The notes under the pieces are model-generated. The model searched no databases. It worked only from the letters and a program-made list of their open reading frames with translations, and was not told the DNA's origin. Positions 42,274 to 50,498 of a stretch of DNA of 56,107 nucleotides are shown here, piece by piece. The translations under genes and the position numbers were made by a program. The stretch's first letter is position 1; each line of letters begins with the position of its first letter. This DNA is from a bacterium UBP11_UBA4055 (GTDB lineage: Bacteria; UBA4055): positions 1-56,107 of the forward strand of contig DFZN01000029.1 of NCBI GenBank assembly GCA_002382735.1, in the 5' to 3' direction.

Positions 42274-42899
42274 TGGGATCGAAAAAAGGATTAAGCAAAA
42301 TACTCCTCGTTGAAGGGAAAAATGATCAGCATGTAATATGGTCACTGTGTAATAAATTCAGTATTAATGAAAATTTTGATGTAATTGATTGCGAAGGAAT
42401 TGATAAACTTATCGAACAGATCCCTATAAGATTTAAACAATCCGGGATAGAGGCGATAGGTGTGATTATTGATGCAGATATTGATTTAAATTCAGCATGG
42501 CAAAAAATCAGATCATCCTTTTTAACTCAGAACTGTCCTGTTCCAGAAAACATTCCCTCTGACGGTTTAATATGTGAAAATTCGGCAGGTATAAAAACCG
42601 GAGCTTGGATCATGCCTGATAACAATTTGAACGGTATGATCGAGGATTTCATTTCATTTCTTATTCCCGAAGACGACAGACTTTTGCCTATTGCAGATGA
42701 CATACTTTTAAATATTGAGCAAAATGATCTGAATAAATATTCTCTTTCTCAAAAATCAAAAGCTAAAATTCATACTTGGCTTTCATGGCAGGAAGAACCA
42801 TGCACTCCTATGGGACTGGCAATAACAAAAAGATACCTGACAACCAATCATGCAGTGTGTACAAAATTTATAGATTGGCTGAAAGAGCTTTTTAATTAA
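42273..42899 (+). CDS. DUF3226-like TOPRIM protein, second gene of the pair
   Basis: 208 residues. The TOPRIM signature is present: E14 in LLVEGKNDQH, and the acidic D67, D69, D71 in VIIDADID. The middle NLNGMIEDFISFLIPE and the end CTPMGLAITKRYL fit the DUF3226 family. TOPRIM domains in OLD and Gabija GajA cut DNA; in PARIS the AriB partner is a TOPRIM nuclease released by an ATPase. An analogous role here is inference. It is translationally coupled to the ATPase gene, and its stop abuts the next ATG directly. Confidence 0.8.
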   Translation: MGSKKGLSKILLVEGKNDQHVIWSLCNKFSINENFDVIDCEGIDKLIEQIPIRFKQSGIEAIGVIIDADIDLNSAWQKIRSSFLTQNCPVPENIPSDGLICENSAGIKTGAWIMPDNNLNGMIEDFISFLIPEDDRLLPIADDILLNIEQNDLNKYSLSQKSKAKIHTWLSWQEEPCTPMGLAITKRYLTTNHAVCTKFIDWLKELFN

Positions 42900-43664
42900 A
42901 TGAAAATACATCTTCTTCAAATATCGGTAAATGAAAAGGACACGGAAGCTAATCTGTCCAAAGCGGTGAGCAAATTCAAGGATCTGAAGGGTGGCATTGC
43001 TGTTCTGCCTGAAATGTTCATTCCGGGCTATGACAGGAAGAATATGGAGTCGTGGTCGGATAAATGGCAGGAAGTGGTCATGGAATATTCGGGTGCGGCA
43101 AAAGAGACCGGTACGGCTGTTGTTTTTACTACTCCGGTCAGAGAGAACGGAAAGACATACAACAGGGCTTTCTTTATTGATAATGAGGGAAAAGTGCTGT
43201 CAACTTATGATAAAGTCCATCTTTTCAGGCTGATGGATGAGGATAAGATATTCGATCAGGGAAATAAACTCGGTGTGTTCGGTTTCGATGAGTGGAAGAT
43301 CGGCCTGAATATCTGCTATGACATAAGATTTCCCGAAAGTCAGAGAAAATTGTGGAGCGAAGGCGCGAATTTGATCATCGTGCCTGCTACATGGCCGTAT
43401 AAAAGGATCGATGCGATGATAAAGCTGTCTTACGCAAGAGCGATCGAGAACCAGTGTTATTTTGTGATCGTAAACCGTGCGTCAGAGCGTGAAGAAAACC
43501 CCACTTACGGCGGAAATTCGATGGTCATAGCTCCCGACGGCACTCTCGTCGCCGGATGCGGATATTCTGAAGAGTTTAAATCAGCTGAAATTGATATATC
43601 GAATGTGGTAAATTACAGAAAGCTCATCGACTGCAGGTCCGACAGAAGAGCGGATCTGTACTAA
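42900..43664 (+). CDS. carbon-nitrogen hydrolase (omega-amidase/Nit2-like)
   Basis: 254 residues with the nitrilase triad E38 (LPEMF), K105 (YDKVHLF) and C139 (NICYDIRFPE). This branch (with YDKVHLF and RAIENQC) contains omega-amidases that hydrolyse 2-oxoglutaramate or 2-oxosuccinamate, and also some amidases of unknown use. It would remove amide nitrogen after glutamine transamination, fitting an amino-acid fermenter. It starts one base after the TOPRIM stop with no ribosome site of its own, an odd junction given the difference in base composition. Confidence 0.82.
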   Translation: MKIHLLQISVNEKDTEANLSKAVSKFKDLKGGIAVLPEMFIPGYDRKNMESWSDKWQEVVMEYSGAAKETGTAVVFTTPVRENGKTYNRAFFIDNEGKVLSTYDKVHLFRLMDEDKIFDQGNKLGVFGFDEWKIGLNICYDIRFPESQRKLWSEGANLIIVPATWPYKRIDAMIKLSYARAIENQCYFVIVNRASEREENPTYGGNSMVIAPDGTLVAGCGYSEEFKSAEIDISNVVNYRKLIDCRSDRRADLY

Positions 43665-43686
43665 AATTACGGATTTTGCATATTTT

Positions 43687-43715
43687 TTGCCGTAAAATAT
43701 ATGGAAAAATATTTT
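43687..43715 (+). promoter_or_regulatory. promoter for pckA
   Basis: TTGCCG at 43687-43692, a 17-nt spacer, TATTTT at 43710-43715. About 70 nt of A+T-rich leader precede the ATG at 43788, which has a GGCGG-type site. Confidence 0.5.
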
Positions 43716-43787
43716 TTGATTTATAAATTTTAATGATTAAATTTAAAACCATATTGGAAACAAAAAATTAAAATAGGCGGTAGTTTT

Positions 43788-45404
43788 ATGAAACAGATCG
43801 ATCTCGCAAAATACGGAATCGAAGGCGCGAAGGAAGTTTATCACAATCCTTCTTACGATGAACTTTTTAAGCACGAAACCGATCCTTCTCTCGAAGGTTT
43901 TGAGAGAGGATATCTTACCGAATCAGGTGCTGTTGCAGTGGATACCGGAATTTTTACAGGCCGTTCACCCAAAGATAAATATATCGTTTGCGAGGATCAG
44001 AACAAAGCGAATGTATGGTGGAGAGACGAGAAAAACAAAACATCGGATAACAAACCGGTAACAGAAGAAGTCTGGAAGCATCTATACGGACTGGGTTGTA
44101 AGCAGCTGGCAGGAAAAAAGCTTTATATACAGGACGGATTTGCCGGCGCCAACAAAGAAACAAGGCTTGCAATCAGAGTTATCACAGAAGTTGCGTGGAT
44201 GGCTCATTTTGTTAAGAACATGTTCATCAGACCGACAGATGAGGAGCTTGAGAATTTCGAACCTGACTATGTTATGCTCAATGCCTGCAAAACGACGAAT
44301 CCTTTATGGAAAGAACAGAACCTGAACAGTGATGTATTCGCAGTGTTCAACCTTAAGGAAAAAAGAGCTGTCGTCGGAGGAACATGGTACGGCGGAGAGA
44401 TCAAGAAGGGATTCTTCTCGGTAATGAACTACTATCTTCCTCTGAAACACATTGCGGCTATGCACTGCTCGGCGAATCAGGGAAAAGACGGTGATACAGC
44501 TTTGTTCTTCGGACTGTCAGGAACGGGAAAGACCACTTTGTCAGCCGACCCTAAAAGGTTCCTGATAGGTGATGATGAGCACGGCTGGGACGATGACGGC
44601 ATCTTCAATTTCGAGGGCGGATGCTATGCTAAAACGATTGATCTTGACCCGGAAAAAGAACCGGACATCTTCAGAGCGATAAAAAGAGACGCTCTTCTTG
44701 AGAATGTAGCATTCGACAAGAACGGGAAACTCGATTATCACGATACGCATAAAACAGAGAACGGAAGAGTTTCGTATCCGATCTATCACATTGACAATAT
44801 TGTTAAACCTGTATCGAAAGGCGGTCACCCGAAAAATGTGATCTTCCTTTCAGCTGATGCTTTCGGAATACTTCCTCCGGTAGCCAGATTAACACCGGGA
44901 CAGACAGAGTATTATTTCCTAAGCGGATATACTGCTAAAGTAGCGGGAACAGAAAGAGGAATCACCGAGCCTGTTCCTTCATTCTCCGCATGTTTCGGCG
45001 CTGCCTTCCTTCTGCTTCATCCGACAGCATATGCAAAAGAGCTGATAAGGAAAATGGAAGAACACGGTTCAACTGCATGGCTGGTAAATACAGGCTGGAT
45101 CAAAGGAAAATACGGAGTCGGAGAAAGAATCAGCCTCAAGGCTACAAGGGCGATAATTGACGCGATACTCGACGGGTCACTGCTCAATGCCGAATATCAA
45201 ACAATGGATGTTTTTGGACTTCAGATACCGAAAGCCGTCAACGGAGTCGATCCAACTATTTTAAACCCGAGAGACCTGTGGGCTGATAAGGCTGCTTACG
45301 ATTCAGTGGCTAAAGGACTGGCGGAAAAGTTCATCAAGAATTTCGTGAACTATACCAACAACGAAGAAGGAAAAGCTCTCGTTCAGCACGGCCCAAAGAT
45401 ATAA
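43788..45404 (+). CDS. pckA: phosphoenolpyruvate carboxykinase (ATP)
   Basis: 538 residues, the standard length of ATP-type PEPCK. Phosphate loop GLSGTGKTTLS, the metal/kinase region GDDEHGWDDDG, and the substrate motif ESGAVAVDTGIFTGRSPKDK. It interconverts oxaloacetate plus ATP with PEP plus CO2; in anaerobes it often runs both ways. Here it could process oxaloacetate from citrate lyase (25440-28193). It is a single-gene unit with its own promoter and terminator. The longest open frame and an intact stop support a full gene. Confidence 0.95.
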   Translation: MKQIDLAKYGIEGAKEVYHNPSYDELFKHETDPSLEGFERGYLTESGAVAVDTGIFTGRSPKDKYIVCEDQNKANVWWRDEKNKTSDNKPVTEEVWKHLYGLGCKQLAGKKLYIQDGFAGANKETRLAIRVITEVAWMAHFVKNMFIRPTDEELENFEPDYVMLNACKTTNPLWKEQNLNSDVFAVFNLKEKRAVVGGTWYGGEIKKGFFSVMNYYLPLKHIAAMHCSANQGKDGDTALFFGLSGTGKTTLSADPKRFLIGDDEHGWDDDGIFNFEGGCYAKTIDLDPEKEPDIFRAIKRDALLENVAFDKNGKLDYHDTHKTENGRVSYPIYHIDNIVKPVSKGGHPKNVIFLSADAFGILPPVARLTPGQTEYYFLSGYTAKVAGTERGITEPVPSFSACFGAAFLLLHPTAYAKELIRKMEEHGSTAWLVNTGWIKGKYGVGERISLKATRAIIDAILDGSLLNAEYQTMDVFGLQIPKAVNGVDPTILNPRDLWADKAAYDSVAKGLAEKFIKNFVNYTNNEEGKALVQHGPKI

Positions 45405-45430
45405 TTATCTGATCAAATATTTAAAAAATC

Positions 45431-45454
45431 GAGGCGGTTTATTCCGCCTCTTTT
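45431..45454. terminator. bidirectional terminator
   Basis: GAGGCGG (45431-45437) with CCGCCTC (45444-45450) and a 6-nt loop; TTTT follows on the plus strand, and T-rich sequence follows on the minus strand. It ends pckA and the convergent membrane protein gene, whose stop codon lies in the loop. Confidence 0.8.
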
Positions 45455-45882
45455 GTTTCTATAGGCTCAACTTCGATCTTCGACTTCAAAAAAGCGATCA
45501 CTTCCTCTTTTCTATCATTAGGTATTCTGAGCAGAATACCTCTGAAAGATTCCATTCGTGTCTGGTAGCGGTAAGGTGAAAGAAAGACCCCGTTCTTATC
45601 GTTATAGACTTTCTTATAATAGCCGTACTCATGCTTGACCTTATAGAAAAATCTGTCCACGATCAGGCCTTTTTCGTAAAGTTTGTACTTGAAAGGGAAA
45701 AATATCTCCGTAAGCGAAAGTATGGTCAGAATAAGCGCGATCATGCCGAAAGTGGGATTAAATATGTAATAGACGAAAATATTGACGAGAAAAACAGTCA
45801 GCACGCCGAGGAAAAATCTGCGCGGGTCGTCCTTTAATGTGTTCTGAACGAATAAATATACAGGTTTTTTATCATTATTCAT
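45439..45882 (-). CDS. small membrane protein of unknown function
   Basis: About 147 residues from the ATG at 45882, which has GGAG upstream; a TTG two codons earlier is less likely. Two adjacent membrane helices (about 25-65: FFLGVLTVFLVNIFVYYIF and GMIALILTILSLTEIFF) are followed by a cytoplasmic domain with Tyr/Lys-rich stretches, FRGILLRIPNDRKEEVIAFL at the end. Similar to PH-domain-like membrane proteins in general shape only. It is divergent from aroB. Confidence 0.6.
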   Translation of the reverse strand: MNNDKKPVYLFVQNTLKDDPRRFFLGVLTVFLVNIFVYYIFNPTFGMIALILTILSLTEIFFPFKYKLYEKGLIVDRFFYKVKHEYGYYKKVYNDKNGVFLSPYRYQTRMESFRGILLRIPNDRKEEVIAFLKSKIEVEPIETKEAE

Positions 45883-45944
45883 TTTCAATTACTCCAAAAT
45901 TGTGTTAAATTTATGCAATGATGAATAAAATTACAAGGTTTTAA

Positions 45945-46955
45945 ATGTCGGTTGAAAAGCAAATAGTATTTACAGATGCCGGGAAAGAACTCGAAATCCT
46001 GTTGAAGAACGAGGACGCCGTTGTTATTACCGATGTGAATGTGAAGAAACTCTACAGGGATAAATTGTTCGGTAACGCTAGAGTGATCACGCTCGCCGGC
46101 GGAGAAAGATGCAAGAATTTAAGAACGATCGATAAAATATATTCAGAGCTTATACGGTTCGGGTGCGACAGGAAGAGCGTGATCGTTGCGGTAGGCGGCG
46201 GGGTCGTATGCGACACCGCCGGATTCGCGGCGGCCACCTTCAAGCGCGGAACCGGACTCGTCCTCGTTCCGACGACACTGCTGGCGCAGGCTGATGCGGC
46301 GATCGGCGGCAAGAACGGGGTCAATGTAATGAGGTTCAAGAATCTCGCCGGTACATTCAGGCAGCCTGACAGGATAATTATCGACACAGCTTTCTTACGC
46401 ACACTCGATGAGAAAAATTTCAATAACGGTACCGCCGAGATAATCAAGACCGCCGCAATATATGACAGCGCGTTCTTCGGCCGGCTGGAGAATAAAATAT
46501 TGTCCGAAATGCCCGAAAATAAGCTCAAAGCTGTGATTAAGAAGACTGTAAGTATAAAGAACTCTATCGTAAAAGACGACTTTGAAGAGAAAGGTTTGAG
46601 GAAGATACTTAATTTCGGGCATACGATCGGCCACGCGCTGGAATTGAACCTGAGATACCTGCGCCACGGCGAAGCCGTATCCGTAGGCATGGCCGCTGCG
46701 TGCGCAATGTCGCAAAGGCTGACCGGTCTTTCTGAAAAGGATGCGCAAAGGTTAATTGACCTGCTCAAGCTCAACCGGCTTCCCGTTAGGATATCCAAGC
46801 TCGTCTCAACACAAAAACTGCTCGGATCGATCGTGCAGGACAAGAAAAAATCAGGCGGTTCGGTTGATCTGATACTGTTAAAAAATATCGGGTATCCCGC
46901 AATAAGAAAGACCGCTTTAAATGATATCGAAGGTTTCATAAATGATATTCGTTAG
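45945..46955 (+). CDS. aroB: 3-dehydroquinate synthase
   Basis: 336 residues. NAD and zinc sites are visible: the Gly-rich GGGVVCDTAGFAAATFKRG region, TTLLAQADAAIGGKNGVN, the metal His in LNFGHTIGHALE, and HGEAVSVGMAA. It makes 3-dehydroquinate from DAHP in the shikimate pathway. The next gene, aroD, overlaps by 14 nt and catalyses the next step. Confidence 0.92.
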   Translation: MSVEKQIVFTDAGKELEILLKNEDAVVITDVNVKKLYRDKLFGNARVITLAGGERCKNLRTIDKIYSELIRFGCDRKSVIVAVGGGVVCDTAGFAAATFKRGTGLVLVPTTLLAQADAAIGGKNGVNVMRFKNLAGTFRQPDRIIIDTAFLRTLDEKNFNNGTAEIIKTAAIYDSAFFGRLENKILSEMPENKLKAVIKKTVSIKNSIVKDDFEEKGLRKILNFGHTIGHALELNLRYLRHGEAVSVGMAAACAMSQRLTGLSEKDAQRLIDLLKLNRLPVRISKLVSTQKLLGSIVQDKKKSGGSVDLILLKNIGYPAIRKTALNDIEGFINDIR

Positions 46956-47583
46956 CATCTCCGATCCTGAAATTGATAAGTGTATTGGACTTGTAGATAA
47001 ATACAAAAATGTCGAACTCCGCCTTGATCTTATTAAGCCTGAAATTGACGACATCGGACTTATGATCTCAAAAGCCGAAAGTTCGATCTGTACATACAGA
47101 GATATTTCCGATCCGCAGAAGGCTTACGACTACACGATAAAAGCGCTCGAACTCGGAGCTGACATAGTTGATTACAGCCTCGACAACACGCCCGATATGA
47201 TAAGGCAGGTAGTCGCGGCAGTAAGAAAGAACGGAAAGATGATTATGCTCTCATACCACAATTTTGAAAATACCCCAAGTCAGGAAATGCTTGACGGACT
47301 GATCTCTGAGGCTGAAGAATACGGTTCGGACCTTATCAAAATAGCCGTTTTTGTAAATAATGAAGAAGAATCCGAGAGAATTCTGGAACTTCTGAGGCAG
47401 AAGGACAATGTGATCCCCGTAACCATGGGCGAGGACGGCAAAAAAGGAAGGCTGAAGGCTTATTTTTACGGTTGTCCTGTCGTTTATGCCTATCCTGACG
47501 GAGAAAACCCCACCGCGCCGGGTCAGCTGCCGTACTCTGACTATAAAGATATGGATAAGATACTCGGAAGTATTTACCGTTAG
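46942..47583 (+). CDS. aroD: type I 3-dehydroquinate dehydratase
   Basis: 213 residues. The type I catalytic pair is present: Schiff-base lysine K133 (LIKIAVF) and H106 (SYHNF), with the opening VSISDP and ELRLDLI. It dehydrates 3-dehydroquinate to 3-dehydroshikimate. Start within aroB indicates coupling. It ends convergently with dut, overlapping by 4 nt. Length is slightly short of the usual 220-250. Confidence 0.9.
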   Translation: MIFVSISDPEIDKCIGLVDKYKNVELRLDLIKPEIDDIGLMISKAESSICTYRDISDPQKAYDYTIKALELGADIVDYSLDNTPDMIRQVVAAVRKNGKMIMLSYHNFENTPSQEMLDGLISEAEEYGSDLIKIAVFVNNEEESERILELLRQKDNVIPVTMGEDGKKGRLKAYFYGCPVVYAYPDGENPTAPGQLPYSDYKDMDKILGSIYR

Positions 47584-48011
47584 ATCCCTGTAGAGCCGAA
47601 GCCGCCGTCCCCTCTGAGCGTATCACCAAGCTCATCAACCTCTTCTATCTGCGCTCTGACCACCGGTGCTATGACCATTTGCGCGATCTTCATCCCCGGA
47701 GTAACAGTAAAATCCTCTTTTGAATGGTTGATGAGTATGACGCCGACCTCACCCCTGTAGCCTTCGTCAATAGTGCCCGGCGTGTTCAGAACGGTAACTC
47801 CGTTCTTTATGGCGAGCCCGCTTCTCGGTCTCACCTGTGCCTCCGTATTCTCCGGCAGCCCGATCTTTATCCCCGTGCCGATGAGAGCGAATTCACCGGG
47901 CTTCAAGGTTTTTTCGACGGCCGAGAACAGGTCCATTCCTGCGTCCCCCGGATGCGCGTACCCGGGCAGTCTTGCGTACTCTGATATTCTTTTGATCTTG
48001 ATATTGTGCAT
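47580..48011 (-). CDS. dut: deoxyuridine triphosphatase (dUTPase)
   Basis: 143 residues with all five motifs: GDAGMDLF, RPRSGLAIKNG, GTIDEGYRGE, KIAQMVIAPV and RGDGGFGSTG. It hydrolyses dUTP to dUMP, keeping uracil out of DNA, as a trimer. It starts one base after the end of fur on the minus strand and has an AAGGAAA site, so fur and dut probably form one transcript. Confidence 0.95.
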   Translation of the reverse strand: MHNIKIKRISEYARLPGYAHPGDAGMDLFSAVEKTLKPGEFALIGTGIKIGLPENTEAQVRPRSGLAIKNGVTVLNTPGTIDEGYRGEVGVILINHSKEDFTVTPGMKIAQMVIAPVVRAQIEEVDELGDTLRGDGGFGSTGI

Positions 48012-48476
48012 TTATTTTCCTTTTTTACATTCAGGGCATATTCCGAAGACCTCGAATCTGTAGTCAGTCATTTCGTAACCGTTTTCCGAAGCGATCTTTT
48101 TCGCGACATTATTGAAAGAACCTTTATCGAATTCTATGAATCTGCCGCACTTTCTGCATATCAGATGATGGTGGAATTTTTTTTTGCAGTCAGTCAGCTC
48201 ATAATGAAAATGGTTCTCGCCGAATTTTGATTTCCTAAGTATTCCGATCTCGGTGAAAAGATTGAAATTCCTGAAAACCGAAGCCCTTGATACTCCAAGT
48301 TCTTTTTTCACGATCATGAATGCCGCCGTGTCGGCTTCAAAATGCTGAGGCAGTCCGTTAGACGGGTCGCAGAGAAATGTGAGAAGTTTGTCTCTCGGTG
48401 ATGAATTTCTGAGCCCTTTTTCTTTCAGAAATCGGTCGAGTATTCCTTTATAATATTCCAGATCGGCATTTTTCAT
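48012..48476 (-). CDS. Fur-family metal-dependent regulator
   Basis: 154 residues. A winged helix (about 20-85: RDKLLTFLCDP, VSRASVFRNFNLF) is followed by the dimer domain with HFHYELTDCKKKFHHHLICRKCG and a C-terminal CPEC. Both CxxC pairs make the structural zinc site. PerR, Fur and Zur cannot be separated by eye; a rubrerythrin-like gene at 49613 and FeoAB further on are plausible targets. The ribosome site is weak. Confidence 0.85.
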   Translation of the reverse strand: MKNADLEYYKGILDRFLKEKGLRNSSPRDKLLTFLCDPSNGLPQHFEADTAAFMIVKKELGVSRASVFRNFNLFTEIGILRKSKFGENHFHYELTDCKKKFHHHLICRKCGRFIEFDKGSFNNVAKKIASENGYEMTDYRFEVFGICPECKKGK

Positions 48477-48521
48477 GACCTAAATGAATAAAATAGTTGA
48501 AAAAAAATCAAGTTTTTTCTT

Positions 48522-48544
48522 GGCGTGTCACGATTTGACACGCC
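48522..48544. promoter_or_regulatory. perfect 9-bp inverted repeat between fur and radC
   Basis: GGCGTGTCA, a 5-nt spacer, TGACACGCC. It lies between the two divergent starts and contains the TTGACA (48535-48540) that could be the -35 of radC. It could be an operator for an unidentified regulator or a hairpin at the RNA level; it does not resemble a Fur or PerR box. Confidence 0.5.
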
Positions 48545-48594
48545 TCTGGTGTTATTTTACCGTCGGAAGTAAAAATTTAAGCGGAGAAAGTTAA

Positions 48595-49284
48595 ATGATG
48601 CAGGTGTCGGATTACATAGCGAAAAAATACGGAAGAACGGAGTTACCGAGAGAGGAGCTGATAAACGGAAGGATAGACGACCTGGGAATGTCGGATCTTC
48701 TGGCCGTGATAATAGGGACAGGTTCGAAACACGAAAGCGTTTTTGCCTTATCTGAAAGAATAATAAGAGAATACGGATCAAAAAGTATTTCCGAGACAAA
48801 AGATCCTAACCAGATAAGCAGCGTAATGAGAATAAGCCCGAACAAAGCCGCGAAGATCGTTGCCGCGTTCGAACTCGGAAGGAGATTTTACGGAACGGGC
48901 GGAAGAAAAAAAGTGATCATCAGAGGGCCTGAGGATATATATGAATACGCGAAGGACATGAAAACTCTTGTCAAGGAGCATTTCAGAGGAATTTACCTTA
49001 ATTCAAAGAACTGCGTAATTCATGACGAGAACATAAGCGTCGGCAGCCTGACGGGGACGCTCGTTCACCCTAGAGAAGTATTCAAGTCGGCCATAGAGTG
49101 CTCGGCGGGGTCCATCATAGTGGTACATAACCATCCTTCCGGGGAGTTTGAACCTTCAGAACATGACGACGGGATCACAAGAATGCTCAAAGAAGCCGGA
49201 GATATACTTCAGATACCTCTGGTGGACCATGTTATAATAGCAGAGAACGGATATTACAGCTATAATAAGGAGAGAAAGGTATGA
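48595..49284 (+). CDS. radC: RadC family JAB1/MPN-type protein
   Basis: 229 residues, the usual RadC length. An N-terminal helix-hairpin-helix-like part (about 15-80: REELINGRIDDLGMSDLLA) precedes the JAMM domain with VHNHPSGEFEPSEHD (His, His, Asp). Named for a role in DNA repair that was later withdrawn; its function is still unclear, and many homologues lie near mobile elements. It overlaps the next gene as ATGA. Confidence 0.9.
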   Translation: MMQVSDYIAKKYGRTELPREELINGRIDDLGMSDLLAVIIGTGSKHESVFALSERIIREYGSKSISETKDPNQISSVMRISPNKAAKIVAAFELGRRFYGTGGRKKVIIRGPEDIYEYAKDMKTLVKEHFRGIYLNSKNCVIHDENISVGSLTGTLVHPREVFKSAIECSAGSIIVVHNHPSGEFEPSEHDDGITRMLKEAGDILQIPLVDHVIIAENGYYSYNKERKV

Positions 49285-49529
49285 AAGACCATGTGCAGTT
49301 CGGACAGAAAGGCAGCTGTTTCTCGGCTGAATGTTACGAGATAAACACCGAGACCTACGGCGAGGTAAAAGAATTCTGTAAGCTTAAAGTATTTTCAGGT
49401 TACCCGCCGGAATACAGCATAATCATCAGCGCAAAGGATGAGATCAGGTATCTTACGATCGGAGGGATCATCGGCAATCTTTTTCCGGTCAAAAGCAGAC
49501 AGAATTTCGGTTATCAGCTCGAATTTTAA
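49281..49529 (+). CDS. 82-residue hypothetical protein
   Basis: No family recognised. It is mostly beta-strand-like, with KGSCFSAECYEINTETYGE and the ending RQNFGYQLEF. It overlaps the radC stop (ATGA), so it is co-translated with radC. GGAGAG lies in the radC end. No signal peptide or membrane segment. Confidence 0.55.
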   Translation: MKDHVQFGQKGSCFSAECYEINTETYGEVKEFCKLKVFSGYPPEYSIIISAKDEIRYLTIGGIIGNLFPVKSRQNFGYQLEF

Positions 49530-49531
49530 GT

Positions 49532-49560
49532 TTGACAAAAAGGACTTTTCAGGTTATAAT
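49532..49560 (+). promoter_or_regulatory. consensus sigma-70 promoter for the rubrerythrin-like gene
   Basis: TTGACA (49532-49537), exactly 17 nt, TATAAT (49555-49560): a perfect match at both hexamers. Expected start near 49567, about 45 nt before the ATG at 49613. The gene should be strongly expressed unless a repressor acts. Confidence 0.8.
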
Positions 49561-49612
49561 TGGAATACGGAAAAAACCGGATATGACCAATTAATAACTT
49601 TTGGAGGAAAAC

Positions 49613-50068
49613 ATGAACATGTCCCAGTACAAAGCTATAGTAGAGATCGCTGTCGGAAATGAGGAGGAAGCATACGAATTTTACAAAAATGCCGCACAGA
49701 AAACAAAGGACCCGAGCCTGATTTCGATCTTCAGTGAGCTTGCAAAGGAAGAACTCAAGCACAAAGCTCTGCTTCAGGGATATCTCAACGACGATTTCAG
49801 CGGAATGGTCTTTAAGGAAGGTCCGGATTACAAGATAGCCGAATCACTTCCGCTTCCTCAACTTACATCCGATATGAAATTCACCGATGCGATAGTTCTA
49901 GCGATGAAGAAAGAGCAGCAGGCAATGGAAATGTATCAGAGTTTCGCTGATGCCAGTGCCGATCTGAATCAGAAAAATATGTTCTTAGAACTTGCGATGA
50001 TGGAAAAGGGCCACAAGGCAAGACTTGAAGACATTTATAACGATACAGCTTTTGTAGAAGCCTGGTAG
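49613..50068 (+). CDS. rubrerythrin-like diiron (ferritin-fold) protein
   Basis: 151 residues from the ATG at 49613, with GGAGG at 49603-49607; an earlier TTG is not used. The four-helix bundle carries two ExxH motifs: EEELKH-type in the first half (AKEELKHKAL) and MMEKGHKARLE in the second, with Glu in NEEEAYEFY and KEQQAMEMY. No rubredoxin domain is present. These proteins protect anaerobes against peroxide and oxygen using a diiron site. The perfect promoter suggests high expression. A Fur/PerR-type regulator is coded 1.1 kb away. Confidence 0.85.
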   Translation: MNMSQYKAIVEIAVGNEEEAYEFYKNAAQKTKDPSLISIFSELAKEELKHKALLQGYLNDDFSGMVFKEGPDYKIAESLPLPQLTSDMKFTDAIVLAMKKEQQAMEMYQSFADASADLNQKNMFLELAMMEKGHKARLEDIYNDTAFVEAW

Positions 50069-50127
50069 AAAATGAAACACAGGAGCGTATGATCGGCTCA
50101 TATCATTTTTCCCTGCGGAGGTATCCT

Positions 50128-50398
50128 GTGAACAGAAAAGCTCCAGTTATAATCCTCATTTCAGGAATGATTTTCGGATTTCTTCTCTCTTAGGCCGGTT
50201 CTTAGGTATGCGAGGGATTAAAAAAGCCGAGGACACTAAACAGCGAGCCCGTGGTTCTGTTTCGCTTTTAATTCAACCTATGTTTTAGGTCTGGGAATAA
50301 ACTGGGTCTGGGCAGGAATTTCTCTTTCTATAGTTATGGAGGGAATAGGACTTTCGATGTGGTTCAAAAGAGGCAGCCGGAAAGAGAAAAAAGTATAA
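50128..50398 (+). pseudogene. decayed fragments, including a MATE efflux C-terminus
   Basis: This is most of the gap between the rubrerythrin-like gene and the ferredoxin. A GTG at 50128 with GGAGG opens 21 hydrophobic codons (APVIILISGMIFGFLLS) and stops. Further on, a frame without a start (50282-50398) reads GLGINWVWAGISLSIVMEG and MWFKRG, the last helix and tail of MATE-family transporters. In between several stops and frame changes occur. It appears to be a degraded membrane-protein gene; the 5' part may belong to a different gene. Bases 50069-50127 hold nothing recognisable. Confidence 0.5.
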
Positions 50399-50429
50399 TT
50401 CTGAAATAAAAATTTCTAAATGAAAAATG

Positions 50430-50458
50430 TTGACAAATCTTTTGAAATCATTTAACTT
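50430..50458 (+). promoter_or_regulatory. promoter for the ferredoxin gene
   Basis: TTGACA (50430-50435), 17 nt, TAACTT (50453-50458). The ATG at 50499 lies 40 nt downstream with AAGGAG before it. Confidence 0.6.
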
Positions 50459-50498
50459 GAAACCGTGTAAAAAGTAAAATTTTAAAAAGGAGCATAAG

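Noticed and set aside
46052..46939. 295-codon minus-strand frame
   Set aside because: It lies wholly inside aroB on the opposite strand, is Ser/Leu-rich and has no homology; aroB is unambiguous.
48535..48563. TTGACA-N17-TACCGT as a confident radC promoter
   Set aside because: The -10 hexamer is poor; kept only as a possibility within the palindrome entry.
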